From positions 404,306-468,305 of the forward strand of contig NZ_CP085041.1 of the NCBI RefSeq assembly GCF_022026155.1: a stretch of DNA of 64,000 bases. Direction: 5' to 3'. Both the position numbers and the translations under genes were made by a program. Origin of the DNA: Dissulfurimicrobium hydrothermale (GTDB lineage Bacteria > Desulfobacterota > Dissulfuribacteria > Dissulfuribacterales > Sh68). Each line of letters starts with the position of its first letter. Position 1 is the first letter of the stretch. Below, one piece after another: positions 39,914-49,598 of this stretch. Under the pieces are notes generated by a model. It ran no database searches and had not been told where the DNA came from. It was given only the letters and a program-made list of their open reading frames with translations.

Positions 39914-41446
39914 CTACAACACTTTTCTGTCAAAAGTCCTGTATTGTATGGCCTCAGCCAGGTGTTTTATGGATATTTCTTTGGCACCTTCCAGGTCGGC
40001 TATTGTCCTGGAGACTTTTATAATTCTATGATAGGCCCTTGCACTAAATCCAAGTTTCTGCAGTGCACTAACCAAAAAATCCTTGCATTGTCCATCAAGT
40101 ACACAAAATTTTCTCATCTCTTTTGACGACATCTGTGCGTTACAGTAGATTTCAAGTCCTTCAAAACGTCTTTTTTGTATATCTCTGGCTGCAACAACCC
40201 TATCCCTTATGGTTTTTGAGTCCTCTCCACGCCTTGATTTGATAAGTTCTGAATAGGGAACGGCCGGTACCTCTATATGAATATCTATTCTATCCATAAG
40301 TGGTCCAGACACCTTGTTTTTGTAACGAGCTATTTGTTGTGGAGTGCAAGAGCAGTTTATCTTTGGATCACCCAAATGACCGCATGGACATGGATTTTGG
40401 GCTGCAACAAGGGTTATGCGGGCTGGAAAGGTGATTGTCATATTAACCCTGGCTATCGTTACTATCCCATCTTCAATCGGCTGCCTCATACCCTCGAGCA
40501 CATTTTTCTGAAACTCGGGCAATTCATCAAGAAAAAGGACGCCGTTGTGGGCCAGGCTGATTTGTCCTGGTTTGGGAATGGCGCCACCACCTATAAGTCC
40601 TGCATCTGAAATGGAATGATGGGGTGTACAAAATGGTCTGGTTGAGACAAGGGGGGTTCCGGGAGGGAGGAGCCCTGCAACACTATAGACGGCTGTTGTT
40701 TCAAGCGCCTCTTCAAAAGAAAGTGGTGGAAGTATGGATGGGAGTCTCTTTGCAAGCATGGTCTTTCCAGAACCAGGCGGACCTACCATTAGGATGTTGT
40801 GTCCACCTGCAGCGGCTACCTCAAGGGCCCTTTTGGCGTGTTCTTGTCCTGTCACGTCGCTGAAGTCTTCCTGATTATTGTCTTTGTCCAAAGACAATTT
40901 TTTATGATCAATTTTTTTGGGTTTGATGTCGAGATTGCCAATAAGAAATTCCACTAATTCTGATAGGTGTTTTACTGGATAAACCATTGTTTCTTTAACA
41001 ATGGCGGCCTCTTCAGCGTTTTCTTTGGGTATTATCAGTCCTCCTGAAAGCCCCCAAAATCTTGCCGCAAGAGAGATTGACAAGATACCCCTTGCAGGCC
41101 TGATATTTCCATCAAGAGAGAGTTCGCCAAGGATTGCGAATTCGTTTAATTTTTCTTGCTTGATTATGCCCACCGCACATAGAATGGCCGCTGCAATAGG
41201 GAGGTCCAGGCCTGCCCCCTCCTTTTTTATGTCGGCGGGTGCAAGATTTACGGTTAGTTTTTTGGTTGGAAATATATAACCGCAGTTTTTTATTGCAGCC
41301 CTGACGCGTTCTCTGCTCTCCCTTACCGCTCCTTCTGGGAGTCCTACTATATTAAAACCAGGAAGGCCTGAGGACACATCTACTTGTACATCGACAGGAA
41401 AGGCGTTTATGCCTATTACAGATGCACTTCTTGCTGTCGCCAACAT
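39914..41446 (-). CDS. comM: YifB/ComM-family Mg-chelatase-like AAA+ ATPase
   Basis: 510 residues. N-terminal Lon-like fold (residues 1-160), AAA+ core with Walker A GPPGSGKTML, FLDELPEF as Walker B, and a C-terminal Mg-chelatase region ending KHLAEAIQYR. ComM is a helicase that promotes branch migration during natural transformation; dprA lies at 58.7 kb in the same window. It begins upstream of the groEL terminator hairpin. Its final codons overlap the TraB-like frame only if that gene uses its TTG start. Confidence 0.92.
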   Translation of the reverse strand: MLATARSASVIGINAFPVDVQVDVSSGLPGFNIVGLPEGAVRESRERVRAAIKNCGYIFPTKKLTVNLAPADIKKEGAGLDLPIAAAILCAVGIIKQEKLNEFAILGELSLDGNIRPARGILSISLAARFWGLSGGLIIPKENAEEAAIVKETMVYPVKHLSELVEFLIGNLDIKPKKIDHKKLSLDKDNNQEDFSDVTGQEHAKRALEVAAAGGHNILMVGPPGSGKTMLAKRLPSILPPLSFEEALETTAVYSVAGLLPPGTPLVSTRPFCTPHHSISDAGLIGGGAIPKPGQISLAHNGVLFLDELPEFQKNVLEGMRQPIEDGIVTIARVNMTITFPARITLVAAQNPCPCGHLGDPKINCSCTPQQIARYKNKVSGPLMDRIDIHIEVPAVPYSELIKSRRGEDSKTIRDRVVAARDIQKRRFEGLEIYCNAQMSSKEMRKFCVLDGQCKDFLVSALQKLGFSARAYHRIIKVSRTIADLEGAKEISIKHLAEAIQYRTFDRKVL

Positions 41447-41496
41447 CGTACCGATCCTTTTATTTTTTTGGAAAAGTTTAGGCTGTTGTTAGTATG

Positions 41497-41548
41497 TTGG
41501 CAACAAAAAACCCCTTCTTTTTTGATTGAAGGGGTTTTTTGTTGCCAA
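41497..41548 (-). terminator. Perfect 21-bp inverted repeat terminator after groEL
   Basis: Positions 41497-41517 pair perfectly with 41528-41548 around a ten-base T-rich loop. The stem holds CCCCTTC/GAAGGGG at the top and A6/T6 runs below, so it can act as an intrinsic terminator in both directions. It separates groEL from comM, both on the minus strand. Confidence 0.88.
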
Positions 41549-41565
41549 TTGTCGGTATTAACTTA

Positions 41566-43218
<1,653 letters not shown>

Positions 43219-43276
43219 TTATTGATTTATTGATAATTTTTGATGGTTTTTATTTCTGATTTTTTAGAATAGTGAA

Positions 43277-43567
43277 TTATTCCTCGATGATTCCAAGAAT
43301 GTCATCTTCTCTCATCATTAAAAAGTCTTCACCGTCTATTTTGATCTCTGTACCTGCGTATTTGCCGAACAGGACCTTGTCACCCTCTTTGACGTCAAGC
43401 GGTCTGACCTCGCCATTTTCCATCAATTTACCCTTTCCTACAGCTATCACCTTGCCCTCTATGGGTTTCTCTTTGGCTGTGTCTGGGATGATAATACCAC
43501 CCTTGGTCACCTCTTTTTCTTCGAGGCGCTTTACCAAAACCCTGTCGTTTAATGGACGGATCTTCAT
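43277..43567 (-). CDS. groES: Co-chaperonin GroES (10 kDa)
   Basis: 96 residues from the ATG at 43567 ([12 protein letters not shown]). The frame is open to 43621, but that would pass through the CIRCE operator, and AGGAGA lies about ten bases before 43567. The mobile loop region [13 protein letters not shown] and the conserved [14 protein letters not shown] are intact. It caps GroEL. It is the first gene of the groESL operon. Confidence 0.97.
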   Translation of the reverse strand: MKIRPLNDRVLVKRLEEKEVTKGGIIIPDTAKEKPIEGKVIAVGKGKLMENGEVRPLDVKEGDKVLFGKYAGTEIKIDGEDFLMMREDDILGIIEE

Positions 43568-43614
43568 AGCAACCAATCTCCTTTCTTTATTTTTTTGATT
43601 TTTTGAAAAGGTTG

Positions 43615-43641
43615 TTAGCACTCTCCTGGAACGAGTGCTAA
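43615..43641 (-). promoter_or_regulatory. CIRCE operator (HrcA-binding site)
   Basis: TTAGCACTC, nine bases, GAGTGCTAA: an exact match to the CIRCE consensus, 47 bases upstream of the groES start. It indicates HrcA-type repression of groESL and release on heat shock. hrcA is not in the window. Confidence 0.97.
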
Positions 43642-43667
43642 TATAAATACAAAATTTTGAAATGCAA
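43640..43667 (-). promoter_or_regulatory. groES: Probable sigma70-type groESL promoter
   Basis: On the minus strand TTGCAT (43667-43662) and TATATT (43645-43640) are spaced by 16 bases. The -10 hexamer touches the CIRCE palindrome, which fits repression by promoter occlusion. Inferred by eye from hexamer similarity and position. Confidence 0.65.
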
Positions 43668-43714
43668 TACCCCTACGCCGTTTTGGGGTTGAATTTAAGA
43701 TCCAGAGTTTCGGA

Positions 43715-44248
43715 TTAGGATGATGGTTTGCGCGTGAAATGCCATACCAGCAGCGTCCCCCCTATGGTTATGGCCGAATCCGCTATATTGAAGGCAGGCC
43801 AATGAAGGTTCCCGATATAAAAATCCAGGAAGTCGATGACATGTCTATATCTTACCCTGTCTATTAAATTACCAAGCGCCCCACCAAAGACAAGAGCGCT
43901 TCCCCAAAACAACACCAAGCTTTTGTCTTGAAGGTTTTTGTACAAAAGGACAAGCCCGCAAAGCGCCGTGAAGGCGATGATTTGAAATGTTATGTGGCGC
44001 CATTTCTCTGTCCCGGCCATAAAACCAAACGCAACACCGGTATTGGTTATGTATGTAAGATTAAAAAGGCCGGGTATTAGCTGTTTTGTCTCAAACGGAG
44101 TCATGTGGGCCATTATTATCGCCTTGCTTACTTGGTCTAGAATTACTATTGTAATGCCAATAAGCAAGAGTAACGGGACAGATGGCCTTTTAAACAATCC
44201 CTGTTTCACTTCACTCTCCTGTCTTTTTGGGTGGTTCTTGATTTTCAT
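43715..44248 (-). CDS. lspA: Lipoprotein signal peptidase
   Basis: About 177 residues from 44248; an alternative ATG at 44269 adds seven. Four hydrophobic helices are apparent. Conserved family segments are NTGVAFGF, GNLIDRVRYRHVIDF and FNIADSAI, holding the two catalytic aspartates. It cleaves prolipoprotein signal peptides such as that of the decaheme cytochrome at 63.9 kb. The 5' end overlaps the upstream protease gene by 38 bases. Confidence 0.93.
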   Translation of the reverse strand: MKIKNHPKRQESEVKQGLFKRPSVPLLLLIGITIVILDQVSKAIIMAHMTPFETKQLIPGLFNLTYITNTGVAFGFMAGTEKWRHITFQIIAFTALCGLVLLYKNLQDKSLVLFWGSALVFGGALGNLIDRVRYRHVIDFLDFYIGNLHWPAFNIADSAITIGGTLLVWHFTRKPSS

Positions 44249-45632
44249 CGCCCTCACCCTTGCCTTCATTTTTTAATTCTTCATAAAGGCCACTGTTTAC
44301 CGGCAACTCGGCAATGGCCTTGGCTCGATGATATCTGGCCATTTCTCTATTTCCATTTGCCTTGTAATAGAGATAAAAATAATAATGGGCCTCACCTTTT
44401 TCGTTTAAAGGAACAAGGCATCTACCAAGATTAAAATATAGGGCCGGCCGGTCAGGCCAGACATCTTTCAGTGAGCGGAAGATTGTGGCCGCTTCTTTGT
44501 ATGAGCCTTGTTCTAAATAGGCGCTTGCAAGGTAAAATTTCGCCCTGATGTCTTCTGGGTGGTTTTGACTGTAGGGTGCCAGTGTAGAGATAGCATCTTT
44601 ATATCTGCCCGCCGTGAAATAGGCAATACCAAGATCGACAACAAATCCTTGGTGATCTTTTGCAATCGACACAAGTCGCTTGAATGCTGCAATGGCATCC
44701 TCATATTCTTTAGCAGTTAAGAGTGATTGTGCAAGGCCGTAAAGCAAAAAGATATCGTCGGGATTTGTGCTCAACTCCCTTTTATATCTATTTGCCAAGA
44801 TGTTTGGGTCGTGTTCGTAGATTTTTGTTTTTATTTGTATCTTTTTGAGTTCGAAGTTGTTTTCCTTTGCTGTCTGTTTGCAAGATCTGCTGGCTATGAG
44901 GTCTTCGAGGTAGGTTATTCGCTGGCTGGATGTGGGGTGGGTTTGAAGATAACTTGGGACGGAATCGTTTCCGAGCCAACGGTATTGTTGAATCTTTTTC
45001 ATGACCTCAATAAGTCCTTTTGGGCTATAACCAGCCTTACACAAGTACTGATATGCCCTTCTGTCGGCCTCTTCTTCGTCTTCCCGGCTGTATTTAAGTC
45101 CTATTGTTGCATTTAGCGCCCCTGATGTGGCGAGCACCGCCGACCCAGCCTGTCCACCCCCAAGAAAGAGACCGGCTACAGCCGCCGCAGCGGTTGCTAT
45201 ATTGACCTTTTGCATACTATCCATCCGTCTGGCGATGTGCCTTCCTTGTACGTGCCCCATTTCGTGCGCCAGAACACAGGCAAGCTCATCTTCGTTGTCT
45301 ACCACCTCCAACAGGCCGGAATTGACAAATATCTCTCCCCCGGGTACGGCGAAGGCATTTATCCCACTGTTTTTTATTACAAAGAATCTGTAATTGAAAT
45401 ATTTGTCGTCTATGGATTTAAGTATGCGTTCCCCAACATCCCTTACATATCCCACAACCTCTGGATCATTTATCAGGGTTACCTGGGTTTCGATGGTCTT
45501 TAGAAGTTTTTCTCCAAGCTTACGTTCTTGTTCTATAGACATCATGGCCCAGGATGGTTTTGGTTGTAATGTCGAAACAAAAGAACCTATAAGCATGTAT
45601 ATCAAAAAGACGCAACAGGTCCTTCGGGCCAT
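44211..45632 (-). CDS. BepA-like M48 metalloprotease with TPR repeats
   Basis: About 473 residues from 45632 (MARRTCCVFLIYM), preceded by AAGGTGA at a good distance; an upstream start at 45677 overlaps the neighbouring gene. A signal peptide is seen at residues 1-30. The zinc site HEMGH and a downstream EEEADRRA glutamate form the M48 active centre. Several TPR repeats fill the C-terminal half. BepA-type proteins watch over outer-membrane protein assembly in the periplasm, which suits a genome with large barrel proteins. Confidence 0.9.
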   Translation of the reverse strand: MARRTCCVFLIYMLIGSFVSTLQPKPSWAMMSIEQERKLGEKLLKTIETQVTLINDPEVVGYVRDVGERILKSIDDKYFNYRFFVIKNSGINAFAVPGGEIFVNSGLLEVVDNEDELACVLAHEMGHVQGRHIARRMDSMQKVNIATAAAAVAGLFLGGGQAGSAVLATSGALNATIGLKYSREDEEEADRRAYQYLCKAGYSPKGLIEVMKKIQQYRWLGNDSVPSYLQTHPTSSQRITYLEDLIASRSCKQTAKENNFELKKIQIKTKIYEHDPNILANRYKRELSTNPDDIFLLYGLAQSLLTAKEYEDAIAAFKRLVSIAKDHQGFVVDLGIAYFTAGRYKDAISTLAPYSQNHPEDIRAKFYLASAYLEQGSYKEAATIFRSLKDVWPDRPALYFNLGRCLVPLNEKGEAHYYFYLYYKANGNREMARYHRAKAIAELPVNSGLYEELKNEGKGEGDENQEPPKKTGE

Positions 45633-45640
45633 CGTGGTGG

Positions 45641-46435
45641 TCACCTTTTCTTTTCGATATGTCTTATATGTTTCCATTCCGGATCTTTGTCTCTAAATCG
45701 CCTTTTCTTCTTGTTGTCAAAGAAGGATGGCAATGGCTCGCCTATTTGGGTGTGGAGTTGTTTGTTTAGGGTGTAGCCTCCAATATTTGCTAAGTCTTCA
45801 GGTGTGAGCGGGACAGTCATGCTGTTGGTATGTTTGGGTCCATTTCTGACCCTATCCTTTTTGTTTTTTTGTCTTTGTTTAGTCTTTGGCATGTGCTGTA
45901 GATTCAACCATTCAGGCCTGACAACATCCACAAGAAACAGATTTTCACCAAACCTTTTAAACTCCGTCCCGCTTTTATCGGCCCTTGACGTTAAGACCTC
46001 AAAGACAATGGGTTCATTGTCTTTTCTTTTTCCTATTTTGGCAGCCAGTTCTTTTGAGGCGGAAAGGACGATCCATCTATTGCCGGGCGACGGGAAGAGG
46101 CCGTTTCTTAACACATGTTCATACACCTCATTTTTTGCTGGCAGATAGAGGGTTTCAGGTGGTACCGCCGTTTCTGGGACTGGCAGACCTTGTGGATCTT
46201 TTGCCCGGACAACTATGCCGTCTGTTTCGAATTTTTTGCGGCCAAAGATATTAAAAAACTGTATAAGTGATTGGGTTGTGATGTAGGAAAAGCCATCTTC
46301 CTGATGGAGTGCACTGCGGATTTCTTTTATTTTTATCCATCCTTCATTGTCCGGGACCAATCCGTAAAGGTCGGGGCGTTTTGCCAGCATGGCAAAAAGC
46401 ATCTTGTCAAGTTTTTTGAGCTCATTCTTGTCCAT
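45641..46435 (-). CDS. KptA/Tpt1-like RNA 2'-phosphotransferase-fold protein, active site degenerate
   Basis: 264 residues. The N-terminal half reads like the KptA winged-helix part (LDKMLFAMLAKRPDLYGL, then EGWIKIKEIRSAL). The second half resembles its ADP-ribosyltransferase-like part: VPPETLYLPA in place of the usual PPxxLYHGT, then GLFPSPGNRWIVLSAS, and FGENLFLVDVVRPEWL. The catalytic His of LYHGT and probably other catalytic residues are absent. A basic 60-residue tail (KQRQKNKKDRVRNG) may bind nucleic acid. I infer a non-catalytic or altered RNA-binding relative; the relationship is by motif memory. It is divergent from the HNH gene. Confidence 0.55.
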   Translation of the reverse strand: MDKNELKKLDKMLFAMLAKRPDLYGLVPDNEGWIKIKEIRSALHQEDGFSYITTQSLIQFFNIFGRKKFETDGIVVRAKDPQGLPVPETAVPPETLYLPAKNEVYEHVLRNGLFPSPGNRWIVLSASKELAAKIGKRKDNEPIVFEVLTSRADKSGTEFKRFGENLFLVDVVRPEWLNLQHMPKTKQRQKNKKDRVRNGPKHTNSMTVPLTPEDLANIGGYTLNKQLHTQIGEPLPSFFDNKKKRRFRDKDPEWKHIRHIEKKR

Positions 46436-46496
46436 TTATATAAAATAGGTTAATTTTAATGAAAATCAACCACAAGGTGGTCGGAGGTTGTAAATA

Positions 46497-46802
46497 GTGT
46501 TTTTGTTCGATCTGACCGAAGAGGATGTTCGTAAAGAGAAAAATAAGGCGAAAGAGCTTAGAAACAGCAAGTGGTGGCGCAATAAGCGCGCAAGGGGTGA
46601 ATGCTATTATTGTCGGCGCAATGTGGGGCCGCAGAACCTTACAATGGATCATATTGTTCCTTTGGCGCGCGGGGGCAAGAGTATAAAAGTCAACCTGGTT
46701 CCGGCATGCAGAGAATGCAATAGTAAAAAGAAATATCTCCTTCCAATGGAATGGGAGGGTTATCTTGAGGGGCTCAACAAATCCATTGGCAAGGGGTCTT
46801 GA
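46497..46802 (+). CDS. HNH endonuclease-family protein
   Basis: 101 residues with a compact HNH motif: CYYC, then MDHIVPLARGG with the His pair, then NLVPACRECNSKK. Zinc-binding CxxC pairs flank the core. The start is GTG at 46497, with GGAGG about 12 bases upstream. Small free-standing HNH proteins of this kind are common; no phage or intein context is seen here. Target unknown. Confidence 0.87.
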   Translation: MFLFDLTEEDVRKEKNKAKELRNSKWWRNKRARGECYYCRRNVGPQNLTMDHIVPLARGGKSIKVNLVPACRECNSKKKYLLPMEWEGYLEGLNKSIGKGS

Positions 46803-46810
46803 ACAGGATT

Positions 46811-47281
46811 TTATGTAAAAATCTCAGATATTTCATAGTTTCTAATGCCTGCAGGCGTCTTCAATTCCACCTCATCCCCTTGGCGCCTTCCTATCAGCGC
46901 CTTGCCTAGTGGAGAGGTTACAGACAGTCGGCCTGCTTGTATGTCGGATTCGTCCGGCCCGACAATCTGATAAACAACTTCTTCGTTTGTATCAAGGTTT
47001 ATAAGTCTGACTTTTACTCCAAATACTACCCTCTCGCAATCCTGGTCTGAACAATCGATGATGTCGGCCGATGCAAGTTGGTTGTTGAGGTATTGTATCC
47101 TTGCTTCGATGTGACCCTGGCGTTCTTTGGCGGCATGGTATTCAGCATTTTCAGACAGATCACCGTGCGCCCTTGCCTCTGCGATGGCCTTGATTACAAG
47201 CTGTCTTTCGACCCTTTCTAGTTGTTCCAGTTCTTTTTTTAGTCTTTCATAACCTTCCTTGGTTATTGGTGTACGCTTCAC
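46811..47281 (-). CDS. greA: Transcription elongation factor GreA
   Basis: About 156 residues from the GTG at 47281, which gives the usual GreA length; the longer frame starts TTG at 47320 and lacks a ribosome-binding site, whereas GGGGAG precedes the GTG. The N-terminal coiled coil carries the tip acidic segment GDLSENAEYH; the FKBP-like C-terminal domain has SPLGKALIGRRQGDEVE. It rescues backtracked RNA polymerase. Its end converges on the HNH gene. Confidence 0.94.
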   Translation of the reverse strand: MKRTPITKEGYERLKKELEQLERVERQLVIKAIAEARAHGDLSENAEYHAAKERQGHIEARIQYLNNQLASADIIDCSDQDCERVVFGVKVRLINLDTNEEVVYQIVGPDESDIQAGRLSVTSPLGKALIGRRQGDEVELKTPAGIRNYEISEIFT

Positions 47282-47362
47282 GCCCAACTCCCCTGATCTT
47301 TCAGGTTGAAAAGATTCCAAACGATTAATATATATTAATTATAAAAATACCAGAAGAATGTA

Positions 47363-48712
47363 TTGGCGCAAGGGCTGTCTGGTGAGTTAAAATCGACCTT
47401 GATGAAATTACTGGGGCAGTCGGTGGCTTATGCCACATACAAAAGATGTTCCGCTATGTTATATAGCATAGCCTATCCTTTTCTGGGGGTGTGGTCAAGG
47501 CTTGAGGGGCTGGATGGCCTTCTTGTTGGGCGGCTTGGTAAGATGCCAGGTCTACCCGTTGATACAGGACCATATGATGTCTGGATTCAGGCCGTATCTG
47601 TCGGAGAGGTAGCCGTAGCAGAGGCTATTGTTGCGGCGCTAGATAAAAGGGCACCATATCTCAAAATTGCCGTCTCATCCACAACGCCCGCTGGTCTTGC
47701 GAGGGCCATGTCTTTCTTATCACATCGTTGCCTGGTCATACCATATCCCCTAGACTTTCCACGGGCGGTGCACAGAGTGGCGGTAGCCATAAGGCCGAAG
47801 GTCTATGCACCTATTGAGACAGAGTTGTGGCCCAACATGATCAATGCCGTTCGCGAGACCGGTTCAAGGGTTGTATTGATAAATGGTCGGATATCTACAA
47901 GGTCTTTTGGGAGATATAAAAAGATAAGGTGGTTGATAGGTGGATTGTTGCGTGAGTTTTCGCGGGTTTGTGCCATTTCAGAGGTACATGGGAGGCGCTT
48001 GATCGAATTGGGGGCGCCCGAGACCTTGGTTGAGGTAACCGGCAATGCAAAATTTGAGGGTCTGATCTCAAGGCCTGATAATGAAAGGGCCGAGGCGCTC
48101 CGCTGTCGCATGGGCATAGATGCCTCTGCCCATGTATTTGTGGCTGGCAGTTTGAGGGGAGATGAAGATGGGCTGGTTATAGAGGCATATCGCCTGCTCC
48201 TAAGTTCTTTTTCGGGGCTTATGCTTTTTTTGATACCAAGGCATATAAGAAAGGTGTCTTCTATTGCATCGCGGCTGGAGGCTGCAGGTCTACCTTTTCA
48301 GCTTTGGAGTAGACTGGAGATGGGGGAGAGGCGCACATCCCAGGTGGTTGTTGTAGATGTAGTTGGACCGTTGTTTGATATTTATGGCATCGCCACGGTT
48401 GTGTTTGTTGGCGGCTCACTTGTCCCTAAGGGGGGACAGAACATCATGGAACCTGCGGCATGGGCGCTTCCTGTGATCTATGGGCCATATATGGATAACT
48501 TCGAAGAGGCTAAGGCGGCGCTCGATGCCGGTGGTGGTTTTGAGGTCAGAGATGTTGCCGGGCTTGTATCGATTGTTGAGTCATTGCTTAGGACCCCTGC
48601 ATTCAGAAAGCAGGTTGGTCTGGCAGCTAGAGATGCCTTGATAGGGCTCTCTGGCAATGCTGCAAGCCGTCAGGCCGATGTCATTTTGGAATTGTTGAAT
48701 CCTGCCGGTTAG
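47363..48712 (+). CDS. waaA: 3-deoxy-D-manno-octulosonic acid (Kdo) transferase
   Basis: 449 residues from a TTG start; an ATG at 47402 is an alternative. A membrane-anchoring N-terminal segment (LYSIAYPFLGVW) is followed by a GT-B fold with the family motifs QAVSVGEV, PIETELWPNM, and GGSLVPKGGQNIMEPAAW. It adds Kdo to lipid A on the inner face of the cytoplasmic membrane, which marks a Gram-negative LPS-bearing cell. It overlaps the coaX end by 32 bases on opposite strands. Confidence 0.93.
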   Translation: MAQGLSGELKSTLMKLLGQSVAYATYKRCSAMLYSIAYPFLGVWSRLEGLDGLLVGRLGKMPGLPVDTGPYDVWIQAVSVGEVAVAEAIVAALDKRAPYLKIAVSSTTPAGLARAMSFLSHRCLVIPYPLDFPRAVHRVAVAIRPKVYAPIETELWPNMINAVRETGSRVVLINGRISTRSFGRYKKIRWLIGGLLREFSRVCAISEVHGRRLIELGAPETLVEVTGNAKFEGLISRPDNERAEALRCRMGIDASAHVFVAGSLRGDEDGLVIEAYRLLLSSFSGLMLFLIPRHIRKVSSIASRLEAAGLPFQLWSRLEMGERRTSQVVVVDVVGPLFDIYGIATVVFVGGSLVPKGGQNIMEPAAWALPVIYGPYMDNFEEAKAALDAGGGFEVRDVAGLVSIVESLLRTPAFRKQVGLAARDALIGLSGNAASRQADVILELLNPAG

Positions 48713-49490
48713 CCCGGCTTCTTGTCTTTAGGCCCCTGTAGATAATGGCAAGGCCTTGCAGGGTGAGATCGGGAAGAACTTCTTCTATTGTTGAGCAATA
48801 AGGGGCAATAAGCGATGCTAGGCCGCCGGTTGCTATAACGGTAGGTCTCTTAGGAAATTCTTTGGATAGTCGCTCCACCATCCCGTCTGTAAGACCGGCG
48901 AATCCATATATGACACCTGATTGGATGGCTGAGTTTGTATCCTGGCCTATGGCGGTCTTTGGTTTGGCAAAGAGTTCTACCCTTGGGAGTCTTGATGTGC
49001 CGCGAAACAGTGCCTCTGTCGCAAGCCATATTCCAGGCGCGATTGCGCCACCTAGATATTCGCCTTTCGATGAGACACAGTCGAATGTGATTGCAGTGCC
49101 ATAGTCGATTATAATGAGCGCCCGTCTGTATTTTTTGTAAGCACCAATGGCATTTACGATGCGGTCTGCCCCGACTTCATATGGCCTTTTATATAGAATC
49201 GGCATCCCAAGCGGCATATCTCCTTTTAAGATTATAGCCTCCTTTTTTAAATATTTTGTAGCAAATTCTTCCCAGGGGCGTACAAGAGGCGGCACGACAC
49301 AGGAAATAATAATATCTTCAATATGGAAAATTTTTATCTCTGCTATCTCGCCTAGCTGGATCAGCAAGGCAGCGAGTTCGTCGGCGGTTGTATGTTTGTT
49401 GGTATGGATTCTCCAGTTTCGGACTATTGTTGTACCTTTGATTATCCCTAAGACGGTCTGGGTATTTCCTATATCTACAGCCAAGATCAT
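48681..49490 (-). CDS. coaX: Type III pantothenate kinase
   Basis: 269 residues. The N-terminal DIGNTQTVLG phosphate-binding loop, GADRIVNAIGAY, and DYGTAITFD are the CoaX signature. It performs the first step of coenzyme A synthesis and needs no feedback inhibition by CoA. It is divergent from glmS over a 108-base spacer and convergent with waaA. Confidence 0.94.
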   Translation of the reverse strand: MILAVDIGNTQTVLGIIKGTTIVRNWRIHTNKHTTADELAALLIQLGEIAEIKIFHIEDIIISCVVPPLVRPWEEFATKYLKKEAIILKGDMPLGMPILYKRPYEVGADRIVNAIGAYKKYRRALIIIDYGTAITFDCVSSKGEYLGGAIAPGIWLATEALFRGTSRLPRVELFAKPKTAIGQDTNSAIQSGVIYGFAGLTDGMVERLSKEFPKRPTVIATGGLASLIAPYCSTIEEVLPDLTLQGLAIIYRGLKTRSRANRQDSTIPK

Positions 49491-49598
49491 CTATTAACCC
49501 CTTTTTTTCTTAACCAAAATATAATCTTCAAGTAATAGGTTTGCTAGTTTATAATTGCAAAAATTGATATCATCGCAAGCAGCATTGTAGGAGTTGGT

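Noticed and set aside
49491-49598. glmS ribozyme
   Set aside because: The leader is only 108 bases, shared with coaX, and no ribozyme core could be seen; the family is mainly from Gram-positive bacteria.
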